DNA of 64,000 bases from Porphyromonadaceae bacterium UBA7207 (lineage in GTDB: Bacteria > Bacteroidota > Bacteroidia > Bacteroidales > Muribaculaceae): assembly GCA_002490635.1 (NCBI GenBank), contig DKUJ01000041.1, forward strand, positions 1 through 64,000, written 5' to 3'. This document shows, in pieces, positions 52,830 through 61,842 of this stretch; position 1 is the first letter of the stretch, and every line of letters begins with the position of its first letter. The notes beneath the pieces were generated by a model. It saw only the letters and a program-made list of their open reading frames with translations. It was not told where the DNA came from and searched no databases. Both the position numbers and the translations under genes were made by a program.

Positions 52830-53770
52830 TGTGGTGTTGCTTGATGTATGCTGAAACGTTCGGGCTTGAAGTATCGGTTTATGAGAGGCGTGGCGCCATT
52901 CATGAGCAGGATGGCGAACGACATTCCTTCGGGGTATGCTCCCCACCGGCGTATGCAGGCTGTTATGGCACCTATGGCAAGGCCGTAGACGAGCATACCC
53001 ATGCGGGTCATCGGAGATGTGCTGTAGTCGGTGGCCATGAATATGGCACCGAGCAGAAGGCCACCGCTGAGAATATCCACTTCCGCAGGATAGCCCGCCA
53101 GGAAATCCACTATGATAAGTCCTGCTATTACCGCAAAGGGTATGTCGGCTCTGATTACTTTGGTTACAAGCAGGTAGGCGAAACCGAGCAGCAGGGCCAC
53201 CGCGCTGACTTCGCCCATGGAACCGGGCATATTTCCCAGGGCAAGGTCGGATTGTGCGAATGCGTGCGGGTCGGCGCCGGCTGTCTTCACCAGGGTGAGG
53301 ATGGTGGCTCCGGTGGCTCCGTCGGCGCCGGCCTCGCCGGGAAGAGGCCATGTGGCCATGGCTGCCGGGAAAGAAATCAGCAGGAACACACGCCCCGTAA
53401 GCGCCGGGTTGAATATGTTGCAGCCAAGTCCGCCGAAAGCCATCTTGGCAACGCCTATGGCCATTACCGAGCCGGCAACTGCCATCCACCATGGCAGCGA
53501 GGAGGGCAGATTGAGTGCCAGCAGAACGCCCGTGACTACAGCCGAGAGGTCGCCGATGCTGTTCGGTCGCTTGAGCATCCAGCGGTTGACTGAGTATTCG
53601 ATAGCCACACATGCCGCCACCGATACCAGAAGGACCTTTAGAGCCGGCAGGCGGAAGAAGTACAGCGCGCACACTACGGCAGGAATAAGGGCCACCAGCA
53701 CATGGGCCATGGTGGAACGGACGGTCCTTCGGGTGTGTATGTGTGGCGGAGGCGAAAGGGTGAGTTTCAT
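52826..53770 (-). CDS. rnfD: Ion-translocating oxidoreductase subunit RnfD
   Basis: The ATG at 53770 gives 314 residues and overlaps the rnfC stop by 4 nt. It has about nine membrane helices. GLGCNIFNPALTGRVFLLIS near 114-133 is typical of the family. The flavinylation motif DGATGAT (residues 150-156) marks T156 as the FMN-carrying residue; ATDYSTSPMTR near 258 is also conserved. It moves electrons across the membrane alongside RnfG. Confidence 0.95.
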   Translation of the reverse strand: MKLTLSPPPHIHTRRTVRSTMAHVLVALIPAVVCALYFFRLPALKVLLVSVAACVAIEYSVNRWMLKRPNSIGDLSAVVTGVLLALNLPSSLPWWMAVAGSVMAIGVAKMAFGGLGCNIFNPALTGRVFLLISFPAAMATWPLPGEAGADGATGATILTLVKTAGADPHAFAQSDLALGNMPGSMGEVSAVALLLGFAYLLVTKVIRADIPFAVIAGLIIVDFLAGYPAEVDILSGGLLLGAIFMATDYSTSPMTRMGMLVYGLAIGAITACIRRWGAYPEGMSFAILLMNGATPLINRYFKPERFSIHQATPQ

Positions 53771-55107
53771 AGGCGCGTTTTTTTGCTTCGTTGCTTGGCG
53801 AGCCGGATATAGTCCAGCAGAGGGCGGCACGACGGGCAGGAATAGCTGCACGAGCCGCACTCTATGCAGTCGGCCACATAGTTTGCGGCGGCATCGTCCC
53901 AGCGGCGCAGACGCCCGTAGGAGGCCAGCAGGTAAGGTTCCAGCCCCATGGGGCAGGCTTCCAGGCAGGCACCGCAGCGCATGCATGGCTGCACGGGACC
54001 GCGGGCTTTGCCTTCGAGCAGGGTCAGCCCTGAGGTGCCTTTGGTTACGGGCGCGTCGAGCCGCACGGCGGCATGTCCCATCATGGGGCCACCCACGATA
54101 ACCTTGGCATGTTCCGGCAGGCTGAAAGGAAATTCGCTCAGTGGCGTGCCTATGGCCGCGATGTAGTCGCGGCGTTGTCCTGCGGGGATGTCGCCGGAAA
54201 CTGTTACTATACGTTCGATAAGGGGTATGCCGTCGGCCACTGCCTGCCACACGGCGAAAGCGGTGGCAACGTTGTGCACAATAGCTCCCACGGAGGCCGG
54301 AAGTGCTCCGGAAGGAATCCTGCGGCCAGTCACGGCCTCGACGAGCTGTTTCTCGCCTCCCTGTGGATAGCATGTGCGCAGCACCTCGAGGGTGATGGCA
54401 TGGCGGTTGTCGATGGCCGCTGATATGGCTGCCGCGGCTGCTGGTTTATTGTCTTCGATGGCTATTACAGTCCGTGGAATGGACGCGCTTTTCATCATCA
54501 GTTCCGTGCCTTCGACTACCTGTTCGGCGAAGGTTTGCATGAGGGCGTCGTCGCACATCAGATATGGCTCGCATTCGCAGCCGTTGATAATGAGCACTTC
54601 CGGAGCCTTGCTCACTGTGAGTTTTACATGAGAGGGGAAGGTGGCTCCTCCAAGTCCCACTATTCCGGCCCCGGCTATCAGGCGCCGGATATCGCCGGCA
54701 TCGACGCTTTCGCTGAGGTCGCGGTCGGGGCGGCGCAGGCGAAGTGTGCTCCAATATTGCTCACGCCCCATGGTATCGGCGGTGTGGTCGTCTTCCGATG
54801 CCTTTATAACCATTGCACGCGCGGGCTTTCCGTTGAAATGAGGAATATCGCCGATGGATACCACAGTTCCACTTATGGGTGCATGCAGTCCTGCGGATAT
54901 GAAGGAGGCATTGTGGGCAATCTCCTGTCCGCGTTCCACGTGTTCCCCGACGCACACGCACGGAACCGCAGGCGCGCCTATGTGCTGGGAAAGCATTATG
55001 GTGGCTGTGATAGGCAGAGGCAGGAGTGTCGGGTCGGCCGACGATTCCTTGTGAGGGGCGGGATGTATGCCGCCGATGCTGAAACTATGCTTGCTTGTCT
55101 GTGGCAT
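53767..55107 (-). CDS. rnfC: Ion-translocating oxidoreductase subunit RnfC
   Basis: The 446-residue cytoplasmic subunit binds NADH and FMN and hands electrons to the complex. It shows GGIHPAPHKE near 12-21, GAGIVGLGGATFPSHVKL near 147, INGCECEPYLMCDDAL near 174, and two 4Fe-4S motifs near the end, CMRCGACLEACPMGL and CIECGSCSYSCPS. The Gly-rich FMN/NADH site is complete. The start overlaps the end of rnfB by 23 nt, longer than the other overlaps in the cluster. Confidence 0.96.
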   Translation of the reverse strand: MPQTSKHSFSIGGIHPAPHKESSADPTLLPLPITATIMLSQHIGAPAVPCVCVGEHVERGQEIAHNASFISAGLHAPISGTVVSIGDIPHFNGKPARAMVIKASEDDHTADTMGREQYWSTLRLRRPDRDLSESVDAGDIRRLIAGAGIVGLGGATFPSHVKLTVSKAPEVLIINGCECEPYLMCDDALMQTFAEQVVEGTELMMKSASIPRTVIAIEDNKPAAAAAISAAIDNRHAITLEVLRTCYPQGGEKQLVEAVTGRRIPSGALPASVGAIVHNVATAFAVWQAVADGIPLIERIVTVSGDIPAGQRRDYIAAIGTPLSEFPFSLPEHAKVIVGGPMMGHAAVRLDAPVTKGTSGLTLLEGKARGPVQPCMRCGACLEACPMGLEPYLLASYGRLRRWDDAAANYVADCIECGSCSYSCPSCRPLLDYIRLAKQRSKKTRL

Positions 55108-55915
55108 GGAGGCTGTAGTTTGTAAGAATGGCTCCTGTGGGACACACCCCGACGCATTTGCTGCAACCTTGGCAATTATCCGGGTCGATATAGGACAGAT
55201 TGTCGCTTACCGATATGGCGCCGAATGCACATTCCTTAAGGCACTTGCCGCAGCCAATGCACGCTCCGGCACAGATTTTGCGCGCGATGGCGCCACGGTC
55301 GCGGCTGGCGCATGCCACCCACACCATGCCGCAGTCGGCTTCGGGACGCAGTTCCAGAAGGTTGCGCGGGCATTCTGTCGTGCATTTGCCGCAGCCTGTG
55401 CATATGCTGTGATCGATTACCGGCAACCCGTATTTTCCGATGGCTATGGCGCCGAACGGGCACACACTCACACAGTCGCCGCACCCGAGGCAGCCATAGC
55501 TGCATCCGCTGGTTCCCACACCTGTGGCATCGAGAACCGCGCAGTTGCCGGCGCCTTCGTAGTTGTAGAGCTGCGTGCGGTTGTTGCAGTTGCCGTTGCA
55601 GCGCAACACGGCTACCGAGCGGCTTTCCGCAGATGATTCGCAGCCAAGAATTGCGGCTATTTTGTCCAGAGTCCCTTCCGGAGAGCCAGGGCAATGCAGG
55701 CCCTCGAGGTTGCCTTGTTCGACGCATTTGCAGGCAAAGGCATGGCAGCCGCTGAGGCCGCATCCGCCGCAGTTGGCACCGGCGAGGTGGCTCTCTATTT
55801 GGGCCACCCGCGAATCTTCCGGTACGTGGAATTTTTTTGATGTGTAGTAGAGCATCACAGCTCCGGCGATTGCCAGAGAGCCGAGTACAGCCACGGAGAC
55901 AAGAATGGGAATCAT
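55085..55915 (-). CDS. rnfB: Ion-translocating oxidoreductase subunit RnfB
   Basis: The ATG at 55915 begins one membrane helix (MIPILVSVAVLGSLAIAGAV) and gives 276 residues. A Cys-rich 4Fe-4S domain follows (GANCGGCGLSGCHAFACKCV near 46-65), then four 4Fe-4S ferredoxin-type motifs (CLGCGDCVSVCPFGA, CTGCGKCTTECP, CIGCGKCLKECAFGA, CQGCSKCVGVCPTGA). It takes electrons from ferredoxin at the cytoplasmic face. The start overlaps rseC by 4 nt. Confidence 0.96.
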   Translation of the reverse strand: MIPILVSVAVLGSLAIAGAVMLYYTSKKFHVPEDSRVAQIESHLAGANCGGCGLSGCHAFACKCVEQGNLEGLHCPGSPEGTLDKIAAILGCESSAESRSVAVLRCNGNCNNRTQLYNYEGAGNCAVLDATGVGTSGCSYGCLGCGDCVSVCPFGAIAIGKYGLPVIDHSICTGCGKCTTECPRNLLELRPEADCGMVWVACASRDRGAIARKICAGACIGCGKCLKECAFGAISVSDNLSYIDPDNCQGCSKCVGVCPTGAILTNYSLHATDKQA

Positions 55916-56346
55916 TGCCGGCCGGCCTCCTGCTCCGGCTCCAGAGTCCATATGTCGGCACGGCGGTTGGCGAAATGGACGGCACATAGGGCGGCTGCCG
56001 ATGCCAGACAGCCTCCCAGGACAGCCAGCGAATGGTCGATGCCCACAATGGAGAGGACTACTGTTGCAGCTACAAATGCTACCAGCGGGAACGTCATAAG
56101 CAGTGTGGCCGCGTTTTGCGGGCCGGCGTTTGCCGCCACAGTCACTTCCTGATTCATTTGAGGAATTGCGCAGGCATCACGTACCGGCACCTGCACAAGC
56201 TGCCGGCTACGGCTGTTGCAGCTTCCGCGGAGTGTGCATCCGACGCAATCGGATTCATCCGGATTGATTTCGACATATACTGTGTCGCCGGAGATTTTCA
56301 CCACTCTCCCGCGATGTAGAACTTTGGCATGATTGGCTTGAGACAT
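55912..56346 (-). CDS. rseC: RseC/MucC-like protein of the Rnf cluster
   Basis: The ATG at 56346 gives 144 residues; the upstream frame contains the promoter and the LRR terminator. The N-terminal part (about 8-75) has the RseC pattern GRVVKISGDTVYVEI and the four Cys in ESDCVGCTLRGSCNSRSR. Two membrane helices follow near 85-105 and 110-125. In other bacteria RseC helps to reduce SoxR or modulates sigma-E; in Bacteroidales it heads the rnf operon. Confidence 0.92.
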   Translation of the reverse strand: MSQANHAKVLHRGRVVKISGDTVYVEINPDESDCVGCTLRGSCNSRSRQLVQVPVRDACAIPQMNQEVTVAANAGPQNAATLLMTFPLVAFVAATVVLSIVGIDHSLAVLGGCLASAAALCAVHFANRRADIWTLEPEQEAGRQ

Positions 56347-56364
56347 CTTTTTTGAGTTTCGCGG

Positions 56365-56372
56365 CAAAATTA
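56365..56372 (-). promoter_or_regulatory. Candidate promoter of the rseC-rnf operon
   Basis: The minus strand reads TAATTTTG, a full TAnnTTTG match, 18 nt upstream of the rseC ATG. The -33 region has only GGTT at the right distance. Confidence 0.55.
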
Positions 56373-56425
56373 AGGAAATAATTTCTGTAATTAACCGGTG
56401 TGTGTGAAAAAAATTACAGAAAAAA

Positions 56426-56460
56426 TCAAGGGGCGGAACCGAAGCGGCTCCGCCCCTTGA
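56426..56460 (-). terminator. Terminator of the LRR-protein gene
   Basis: TCAAGGGGCGGA (56426-56437) and its exact complement (56449-56460) form a 12-bp stem; the minus strand then reads TTTTTCTGTAATTTTTTT. It starts 19 nt past the stop at 56480. Confidence 0.85.
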
Positions 56461-56479
56461 TTCAGGGTATGTTGTCATA

Positions 56480-57535
56480 TCAGTAGTTCCACTGGCAGGC
56501 AATCTGGTTGAGGTTGGGGCAGGCTACGGTTCGCATGTCGGTAATCATGTTGTAGCGGCAGTTGATGTAGGTCAAAGCCTGGTCGAAGGACACGTCGAGC
56601 ATGGTAAGCTCGTTGTTGTTGCACAGCAGACGCTGGAGGAAAGTCTGGTTGGTGAGGGATAGCTGGGTGAGGTCGTTGTAGGAGCAGTCGACGAACACAA
56701 GGTTGGGGCAGTTGCTCACTTCAAAGTTGGTGAGGTTGTTGTAGGAGCATACGATGTCCATCAGTGCATTGCATTCGCGCACACCCAGGGTTTTCATGTT
56801 GTTGTCGGAGCAGATGAACGATGCCAGGGTGGGGAGTCCGCTGACAATCATGTTGGTCACCTGGTTGTCGTCCATGTTCAGGTTTGCGAGGTTGGTCACA
56901 CCCACAAGGTTGAGCTGTGTGAGCTTGTTGTAGCCGCAGTAGAGGTTTTTAAGCGCAGTACAGTCGGTCACGCTCAGGTTCTCCAGGTGGTTGCTCTGGC
57001 AGTTCAGTGTCTCGAGTGTGGGCGAAGACGACAGGTCGAGTTCGGCCAGCAGGTTGGAGCTTACGTTGAGATTCTTGAGCAGAGGAACGTTATCGAGGGT
57101 GAATTCGGTGATGCGGTTGTTGTTGATGCTCACTTTGGAGAGCCGGGGGCATCCGGAAAAGTCGATTTTTGTAATCCTGTTGCGGGAGGCGTTCAGTTCG
57201 GTCAGCACGGGGTCGCCGCTTACGGTGAGTTCGTTGATGCGGTTGCGGGATACATCCACGGTGGTGAGGGCAGAGAATCCGCTGAGGTCGAGTGTGCCGG
57301 AGAGCTTTTTGTCTTTCCACTTGATTTCAGTGATATTGTTGCCCACCACGGTAATGCCTTCCCAGGTTGTGGGATCGTTCAGGTTGGTGATGTTCAGTGC
57401 CTGTGCGTTGGTGGCGGCGTGTTCGGCTGGCTGGTTCAGGAAGTTCTGAAGCTGCCGCAGCTCACTACGGTTTACGCCGGCGCTTGCGGCTGCGCCGACA
57501 AGTGCGAGTGCCATGAATAATGCGACTTTTTTCAT
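56480..57535 (-). CDS. Secreted leucine-rich-repeat protein
   Basis: The 351-residue protein has a signal peptide (MKKVALFMALALVGAAASA) and a short helical cap. From about residue 80 to the end it is made of about twelve 21-residue leucine-rich repeats (for example SRNRINELTVSGDPVLTEL and SYNNLTNFEVSNCPNLVFV), each with a conserved Asn and, in several, a Cys at the strand turn. There is no sorting tail, membrane anchor or enzyme domain. LRR surface proteins of this kind bind proteins or matrix; the ligand is unknown. The gene stands alone with its own terminator, between the rnf operon and a TPR gene. Confidence 0.85.
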   Translation of the reverse strand: MKKVALFMALALVGAAASAGVNRSELRQLQNFLNQPAEHAATNAQALNITNLNDPTTWEGITVVGNNITEIKWKDKKLSGTLDLSGFSALTTVDVSRNRINELTVSGDPVLTELNASRNRITKIDFSGCPRLSKVSINNNRITEFTLDNVPLLKNLNVSSNLLAELDLSSSPTLETLNCQSNHLENLSVTDCTALKNLYCGYNKLTQLNLVGVTNLANLNMDDNQVTNMIVSGLPTLASFICSDNNMKTLGVRECNALMDIVCSYNNLTNFEVSNCPNLVFVDCSYNDLTQLSLTNQTFLQRLLCNNNELTMLDVSFDQALTYINCRYNMITDMRTVACPNLNQIACQWNY

Positions 57536-57635
57536 AACGGTCTTAAATAATAGATTGTGAGTTTCTGTTTCTTTGATTTTCTAACAATCCATGAGCCGCA
57601 AAAGTTTAAGAAAATTTTTTACAGGTGTTAAAAAA

Positions 57636-57668
57636 AGCGCCGGATTCCCTTGGCAGGTCCGGCGCTTG
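57636..57668 (-). terminator. Terminator of the gyrA-TPR unit
   Basis: AAGCGCCGGA (57636-57645) and TCCGGCGCTT (57659-57668) are exact complements around 13 nt. The minus strand continues as TTTTTTT, a good U-run. It lies 20 nt past the TPR gene stop at 57689. Confidence 0.85.
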
Positions 57669-57688
57669 TGTTTTTGTATGTCTGAAAC

Positions 57689-58927
57689 TTAGAGGTAAGT
57701 CTTGCGCTTCTTCACGTCGTTGAGTTTGTTTTCGTCGCGGAGGTTGTAGTACACGTTCTCGAGATAGTTGAGAATGTCGCCTGTGATGGTGCTTTCAGGA
57801 TTTGCATTGGCGGATTCGTAAGCGCGCTCGAGCACATCGGCAGCCTGGGTGAAGAAAGGAAGGATGTTCTCTTCGGCATATGTGGTATATGCGTTGGCAT
57901 CGGTGGGAGCGGCGTCGGCTGCAGCAAAGGCTTTGTCGCAGAGCATGCGGCCGTAGTTGAACAGACCGTCGGCGCTGTTGGCGTCGAGTTCGGTGGCTTT
58001 CTTATAGGCTTCGATGGCCTGGTCTTTCTGCTCGTTGTTCTCGAAAAGGACACCCTGAATCACGTAGTACTGGGCATTGTTGGGCTCGGCTTCGAGTGCC
58101 TTGTTGATTATTTCGAAAGCGCGGTCGAAGTTTCGGGCCTGCAGATAGTAGTTGATAATCTGGCGGATGTAGAGGTCGGACTCGTTGCCGTAGAGCGGCA
58201 GGGCTTCTTCAGCGAGCGCGAGTACGGTGTCGTTGCGGCCGATCTGGGATGCGATGGAGATGGCGTAGTCGTAGAGGCTCTTCTTGCTGTAGCCTTTGCT
58301 CTTTGCATTCATGAATGCGTTGAGGGCGTTCTCGAGGTTTTCGCCCTGCCATGCGGCGATGCCCTGGTTGAAGTAGATTTCGCCGAATACGCTGTCGGGC
58401 TGGGCGTTTATGCGGCTTGCCAGCTCGGGATTTTCGGGCATGGAGGTGAAGATGCCCCATGCGCGGTATGCTCCGTTGTAGTCATGCGCGTTGTAGAGGT
58501 CGGCACCGGCATTGACATAGTCGGAGAAGTGGCCGGCGATGATGCCGAGCATTTCCTTGCTGTATTTGGGCTTCACTTTGCCTTTCTCGTTGGGAACGCT
58601 GTCGAGCGGAAAGGCTTTCATGAAGTAGTCGTAGCCGTCGATGAGAAGGTGTCCCATTTTGGACTCGCCGCCTTCGGGGAGGCGGTTGAAGGAGCGCAGA
58701 CCCAGCAGTTTGTCGTATTCGGCGAAGGAAGCCTTGCCGGGAATGAACCATGTCTGGGCCATCTGCGAGGTGGCGGGGTCGGTGAAAGCGGGAGTGATGA
58801 TTTCCACTACCTTTGCGGCTTCCTGACCTTCTTTGAGTGCGCGTTCGCCGGCTTTTACCACATCGGCTTGCGCATAGGCGCCGGCAGCGACTGCCAGACC
58901 GGCGAGAGCTAAAATTATTTTCTTCAT
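57689..58927 (-). CDS. Secreted TPR-repeat protein downstream of gyrA
   Basis: The 412-residue protein has a signal peptide (MKKIILALAGLAVAAGAYAQ). TPR helices are recognisable at about 190-345, for example EIYFNQGIAAWQGENLENAL, ALEAEPNNAQYYVIQGVLFE and AIEAYKKATELDANSADGLF. The N-terminal part (about 25-150) is a helical region without a known family. A gene of this type following gyrA is a common arrangement in Bacteroides; co-expression with gyrA is likely because only 26 nt separates them and no terminator is seen. Its role in the envelope is unknown. Confidence 0.85.
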   Translation of the reverse strand: MKKIILALAGLAVAAGAYAQADVVKAGERALKEGQEAAKVVEIITPAFTDPATSQMAQTWFIPGKASFAEYDKLLGLRSFNRLPEGGESKMGHLLIDGYDYFMKAFPLDSVPNEKGKVKPKYSKEMLGIIAGHFSDYVNAGADLYNAHDYNGAYRAWGIFTSMPENPELASRINAQPDSVFGEIYFNQGIAAWQGENLENALNAFMNAKSKGYSKKSLYDYAISIASQIGRNDTVLALAEEALPLYGNESDLYIRQIINYYLQARNFDRAFEIINKALEAEPNNAQYYVIQGVLFENNEQKDQAIEAYKKATELDANSADGLFNYGRMLCDKAFAAADAAPTDANAYTTYAEENILPFFTQAADVLERAYESANANPESTITGDILNYLENVYYNLRDENKLNDVKKRKTYL

Positions 58928-58953
58928 AACAGAAGGGGGTTAGTGTAGTTATT

Positions 58954-61557
58954 TTAGTCTTCGTTTGCGGATTCGTCGATGATTTCGTCGTCGTCGGCAA
59001 CGGTGTCCTCATCGTCGTCGGGGAGTTCGTCTTCGATTTCTTCGTCGAGCTGCGGGTCGATTTCTTCTCCGGCGAGCTGCTCGGCGTCGGGAGCTACAGC
59101 CACGACTTCCTGTTCGGGGTCGGCAGGCACACAGCATGCCGAGGCAATGGTGTCGCCGCGTTTGTCGAGGTTTATGATTCTCACACCCTGGGTGGCACGG
59201 CTCATCACGCGGATGTCGGCCACGTGCACGCGGAGGGTTATGCCGGATTTGTTGATGATTACCATGTCCATATCGTCATCAACGCTCTTGAAAGCCACGA
59301 GTTCGCCGGTGCGTTCGGTGATTTTCATTGTCTTTACACCCTTTGCTCCGCGGCGTGTGATGCGATATGCCTCGAGCGGTGTGCGCTTGCCGGAACCGGT
59401 CTGCGAAAGCACCATTATAGTGGTGTCGGAATCGTTTTTCACAGCCACCAGACCCACTACGGAATCGCCCTCCTCGAGGGTCATGCCGCGGACACCGGAG
59501 CTGACACGGCCCATCGAGCGCAGGTCGCTTTCGTGGAAGCGGACAGCACGGCCGGTGCGGTTGGCAAGGAGAATCTCGGAGTCGCCGTCGGTGAGTTCGA
59601 CACCCACCAGAGTGTCGCCGGGACGCATGAGAATGGCCTTTTTGCCTTTGGCCATCACACGGGCGTATTCGGTTAGCGATGTTTTCTTTACCAGGCCGTT
59701 GGCGGTGGCGAACACAAGATAGTGTTCGGCGGTGAACACGGGATCGTCCAGCTGCTTGCAGCGCAGGGTAGTGCGCACGCTGTCGCCCGGCTCGATGTTG
59801 AGCAGGTTCTGCAGGGCGCGGCCTTTGCTGTTGCGGTTGCCTTCGGGCAGTTCGTAGACTCGCATCTTGTACACCAGACCACGGTCGGTGAAGAAGAGCA
59901 TGGTGGCGTGCATCGATGCCGTGTAGACGTGCTCGATAAAGTCGGCGTCGCGTTTCTGCGAGCCTCGCGAGCCCACACCGCCGCGGTTCTGGGCGCGGAA
60001 TTCGGCAAGGGGAGTACGTTTTATATATCCCAGATGCGAGATGGTGATAATCATCTCGTCGTCGGCATAGAAGTCTTCGGCGTTGAAGTTGCCGGCGGCG
60101 TAGTTGATGTCGGTGCGGCGGGGATTGCCGTATTTCTCGCTGACTTCAAGGAGTTCCTTTTTCATGAGCTCGCGCAGTACGTGGTCGTCGGCGAGAATGA
60201 GCTCAAGCTCTTTGATGCGTGCGTGGATTTCGTCGATGTCCTTCTGCAGCTCGCTGATGGCCAGGCCGGTGAGGGCGCGCAGGCGCATGTCCACGATTGC
60301 CTGGGTCTGAATCTCGCTCAGGCCGAACCGTTCCGACAGGCTGGCGCGCGCGGCTTCGGTGGTAGGGCTGTTCTTGATGATGGCGATCACTTCGTCGATG
60401 TTGTTCACGGCAATCATCAGTCCTTCCAGAATGTGGGCGCGCTCGCGGGCCTTGCGGAGTTCGAACTGTGTGCGTCGCACCACCACTTCGCGGCGGTGGG
60501 CAACGAATGCTTCGAGTATCTCTTTGAGGTTTAATGTCTTGGGACGCCCGCCGACGAGCGCTACATTGTTCACGCTGAACGAGCTCTGCATGGCTGTGAG
60601 CTTGAAGAGCTTGTTGAGCACCACCTGGGCGTTGGCATCGGAGCGCAGGTGGATCACTATTCGCATGCCGTCGCGGTCGGACTCGTCGTTGATGTTGGAT
60701 ATTCCCTCGATGCGCTTGTCGATTACAAGGTCGGCTATGCTCTTGATAAGCTCGGCGCGGTTTACACCATAGGGAATCTCGCGCACCACTATGAGTTCGT
60801 GTTCGCCTTTGGTCTCGATTTCGGCTTTGGCGCGGATGAGAATGCGTCCGCGGCCGGTTGTATATGCCTCCATCACGCCGTCGTAGCCGTAGATGGTGCC
60901 GCCGGTGGGGAAGTCGGGAGCCACGATTATTTTTGCCAGTTCCTCTACGCTCAGGTCGGGATTGTCGATCAGAGCCACCGATGCGTTGATGGAGTCGGTC
61001 AGATTGTGTGTGGGCATGTTTGTGGCCATGCCCACGGCGATGCCCGAAGCACCGTTCACCAGCAGGTTGGGGAAGCGTGTGGGAAGCACCACAGGCTCGC
61101 GCCTGGAGTTGTCGTAGTTCGGCTGGAAGTCGACGGTATCGGCATCGATGTCGCGGAGCATTTCCTCGCCGAGCTGCGCAAGGCGCACCTCGGTGTATCG
61201 CATGGCCGCAGGTCCGTCGCCGTCGATGCTGCCGAAGTTGCCGTGGCCGTCCACCAGCATGTGCCTCATGCTCCACCACTGTGCCATGCGGGCTATGGTT
61301 CCGTAGATGGATGAGTCGCCATGCGGGTGATACTTACCCATGACTTCACCCACGGCATTGGCGGATTTCTTGCGAGGCTTGTTGCTGTTGTTTCCCATCT
61401 CGTTCATGCCGTACAGCACACGGCGGTGAACGGGCTTCATGCCGTCGCGGACGTCAGGCAAGGCGCGCGACACTATCACCGACATAGAATAGTCGATGTA
61501 GGCCGTCTTCATTTCGTTTTCGATATTGATCTTAAAGATGCGATCTTCTTCCAACAT
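58954..61557 (-). CDS. gyrA: DNA gyrase subunit A
   Basis: The 867-residue protein is full-length GyrA, which makes and reseals double-strand breaks to add negative supercoils. The active-site Tyr121 is in [10 protein letters not shown]. The quinolone region reads [15 protein letters not shown], with Ser82 and Gly86 at the places of E. coli S83 and D87. The C-terminal beta-pinwheel (about 520-820) has a GyrA box of the form QNRGGVG. The last ~45 residues are highly acidic. The ATG at 61557 starts the usual [24 protein letters not shown] N-terminus. Confidence 0.97.
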   Translation of the reverse strand: MLEEDRIFKINIENEMKTAYIDYSMSVIVSRALPDVRDGMKPVHRRVLYGMNEMGNNSNKPRKKSANAVGEVMGKYHPHGDSSIYGTIARMAQWWSMRHMLVDGHGNFGSIDGDGPAAMRYTEVRLAQLGEEMLRDIDADTVDFQPNYDNSRREPVVLPTRFPNLLVNGASGIAVGMATNMPTHNLTDSINASVALIDNPDLSVEELAKIIVAPDFPTGGTIYGYDGVMEAYTTGRGRILIRAKAEIETKGEHELIVVREIPYGVNRAELIKSIADLVIDKRIEGISNINDESDRDGMRIVIHLRSDANAQVVLNKLFKLTAMQSSFSVNNVALVGGRPKTLNLKEILEAFVAHRREVVVRRTQFELRKARERAHILEGLMIAVNNIDEVIAIIKNSPTTEAARASLSERFGLSEIQTQAIVDMRLRALTGLAISELQKDIDEIHARIKELELILADDHVLRELMKKELLEVSEKYGNPRRTDINYAAGNFNAEDFYADDEMIITISHLGYIKRTPLAEFRAQNRGGVGSRGSQKRDADFIEHVYTASMHATMLFFTDRGLVYKMRVYELPEGNRNSKGRALQNLLNIEPGDSVRTTLRCKQLDDPVFTAEHYLVFATANGLVKKTSLTEYARVMAKGKKAILMRPGDTLVGVELTDGDSEILLANRTGRAVRFHESDLRSMGRVSSGVRGMTLEEGDSVVGLVAVKNDSDTTIMVLSQTGSGKRTPLEAYRITRRGAKGVKTMKITERTGELVAFKSVDDDMDMVIINKSGITLRVHVADIRVMSRATQGVRIINLDKRGDTIASACCVPADPEQEVVAVAPDAEQLAGEEIDPQLDEEIEDELPDDDEDTVADDDEIIDESANED

Positions 61558-61644
61558 TCGATATAGTAGTGTAGTTTAATCACTTATAGCCTCCTTGGCA
61601 CAAAACATAGCACCGGGAGGCTTTCCAGTGGTTCAAAAATCATA

Positions 61645-61652
61645 CAAAGATA
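61645..61652 (-). promoter_or_regulatory. Candidate gyrA -7 box
   Basis: The minus strand reads TATCTTTG. The implied start gives an 80-nt leader to gyrA. It is the mirror image of the box at 61676-61683. Confidence 0.5.
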
Positions 61653-61675
61653 ACGGTTTTTTCGGAATTATTCGC

Positions 61676-61683
61676 TATCTTTG
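61676..61683 (+). promoter_or_regulatory. Candidate clpC -7 box
   Basis: TATCTTTG faces clpC, with a leader of about 150 nt to its ATG. The -33 position overlaps the gyrA -7 box region and is a poor match. Confidence 0.45.
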
Positions 61684-61842
61684 ACTACGACTTGGATACT
61701 CTCGTGATTCACCCGTCGGCGAGTTTATTTGTTTAAGAATATGCATAGGCTAAATTCGAGCATACTCTGAGTCATCGAGCCGGTATCCGTGCTTCTTTTT
61801 TGGCACGATAATTGCACAACAGGTACAAAACAAAAGGATAGA

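Noticed and set aside
52826..54373. Long frame extending rnfD upstream (and the similar one for rnfG)
   Set aside because: The extensions lie within rnfC and rnfD in other frames; the ATGA-coupled internal starts give normal-length subunits.
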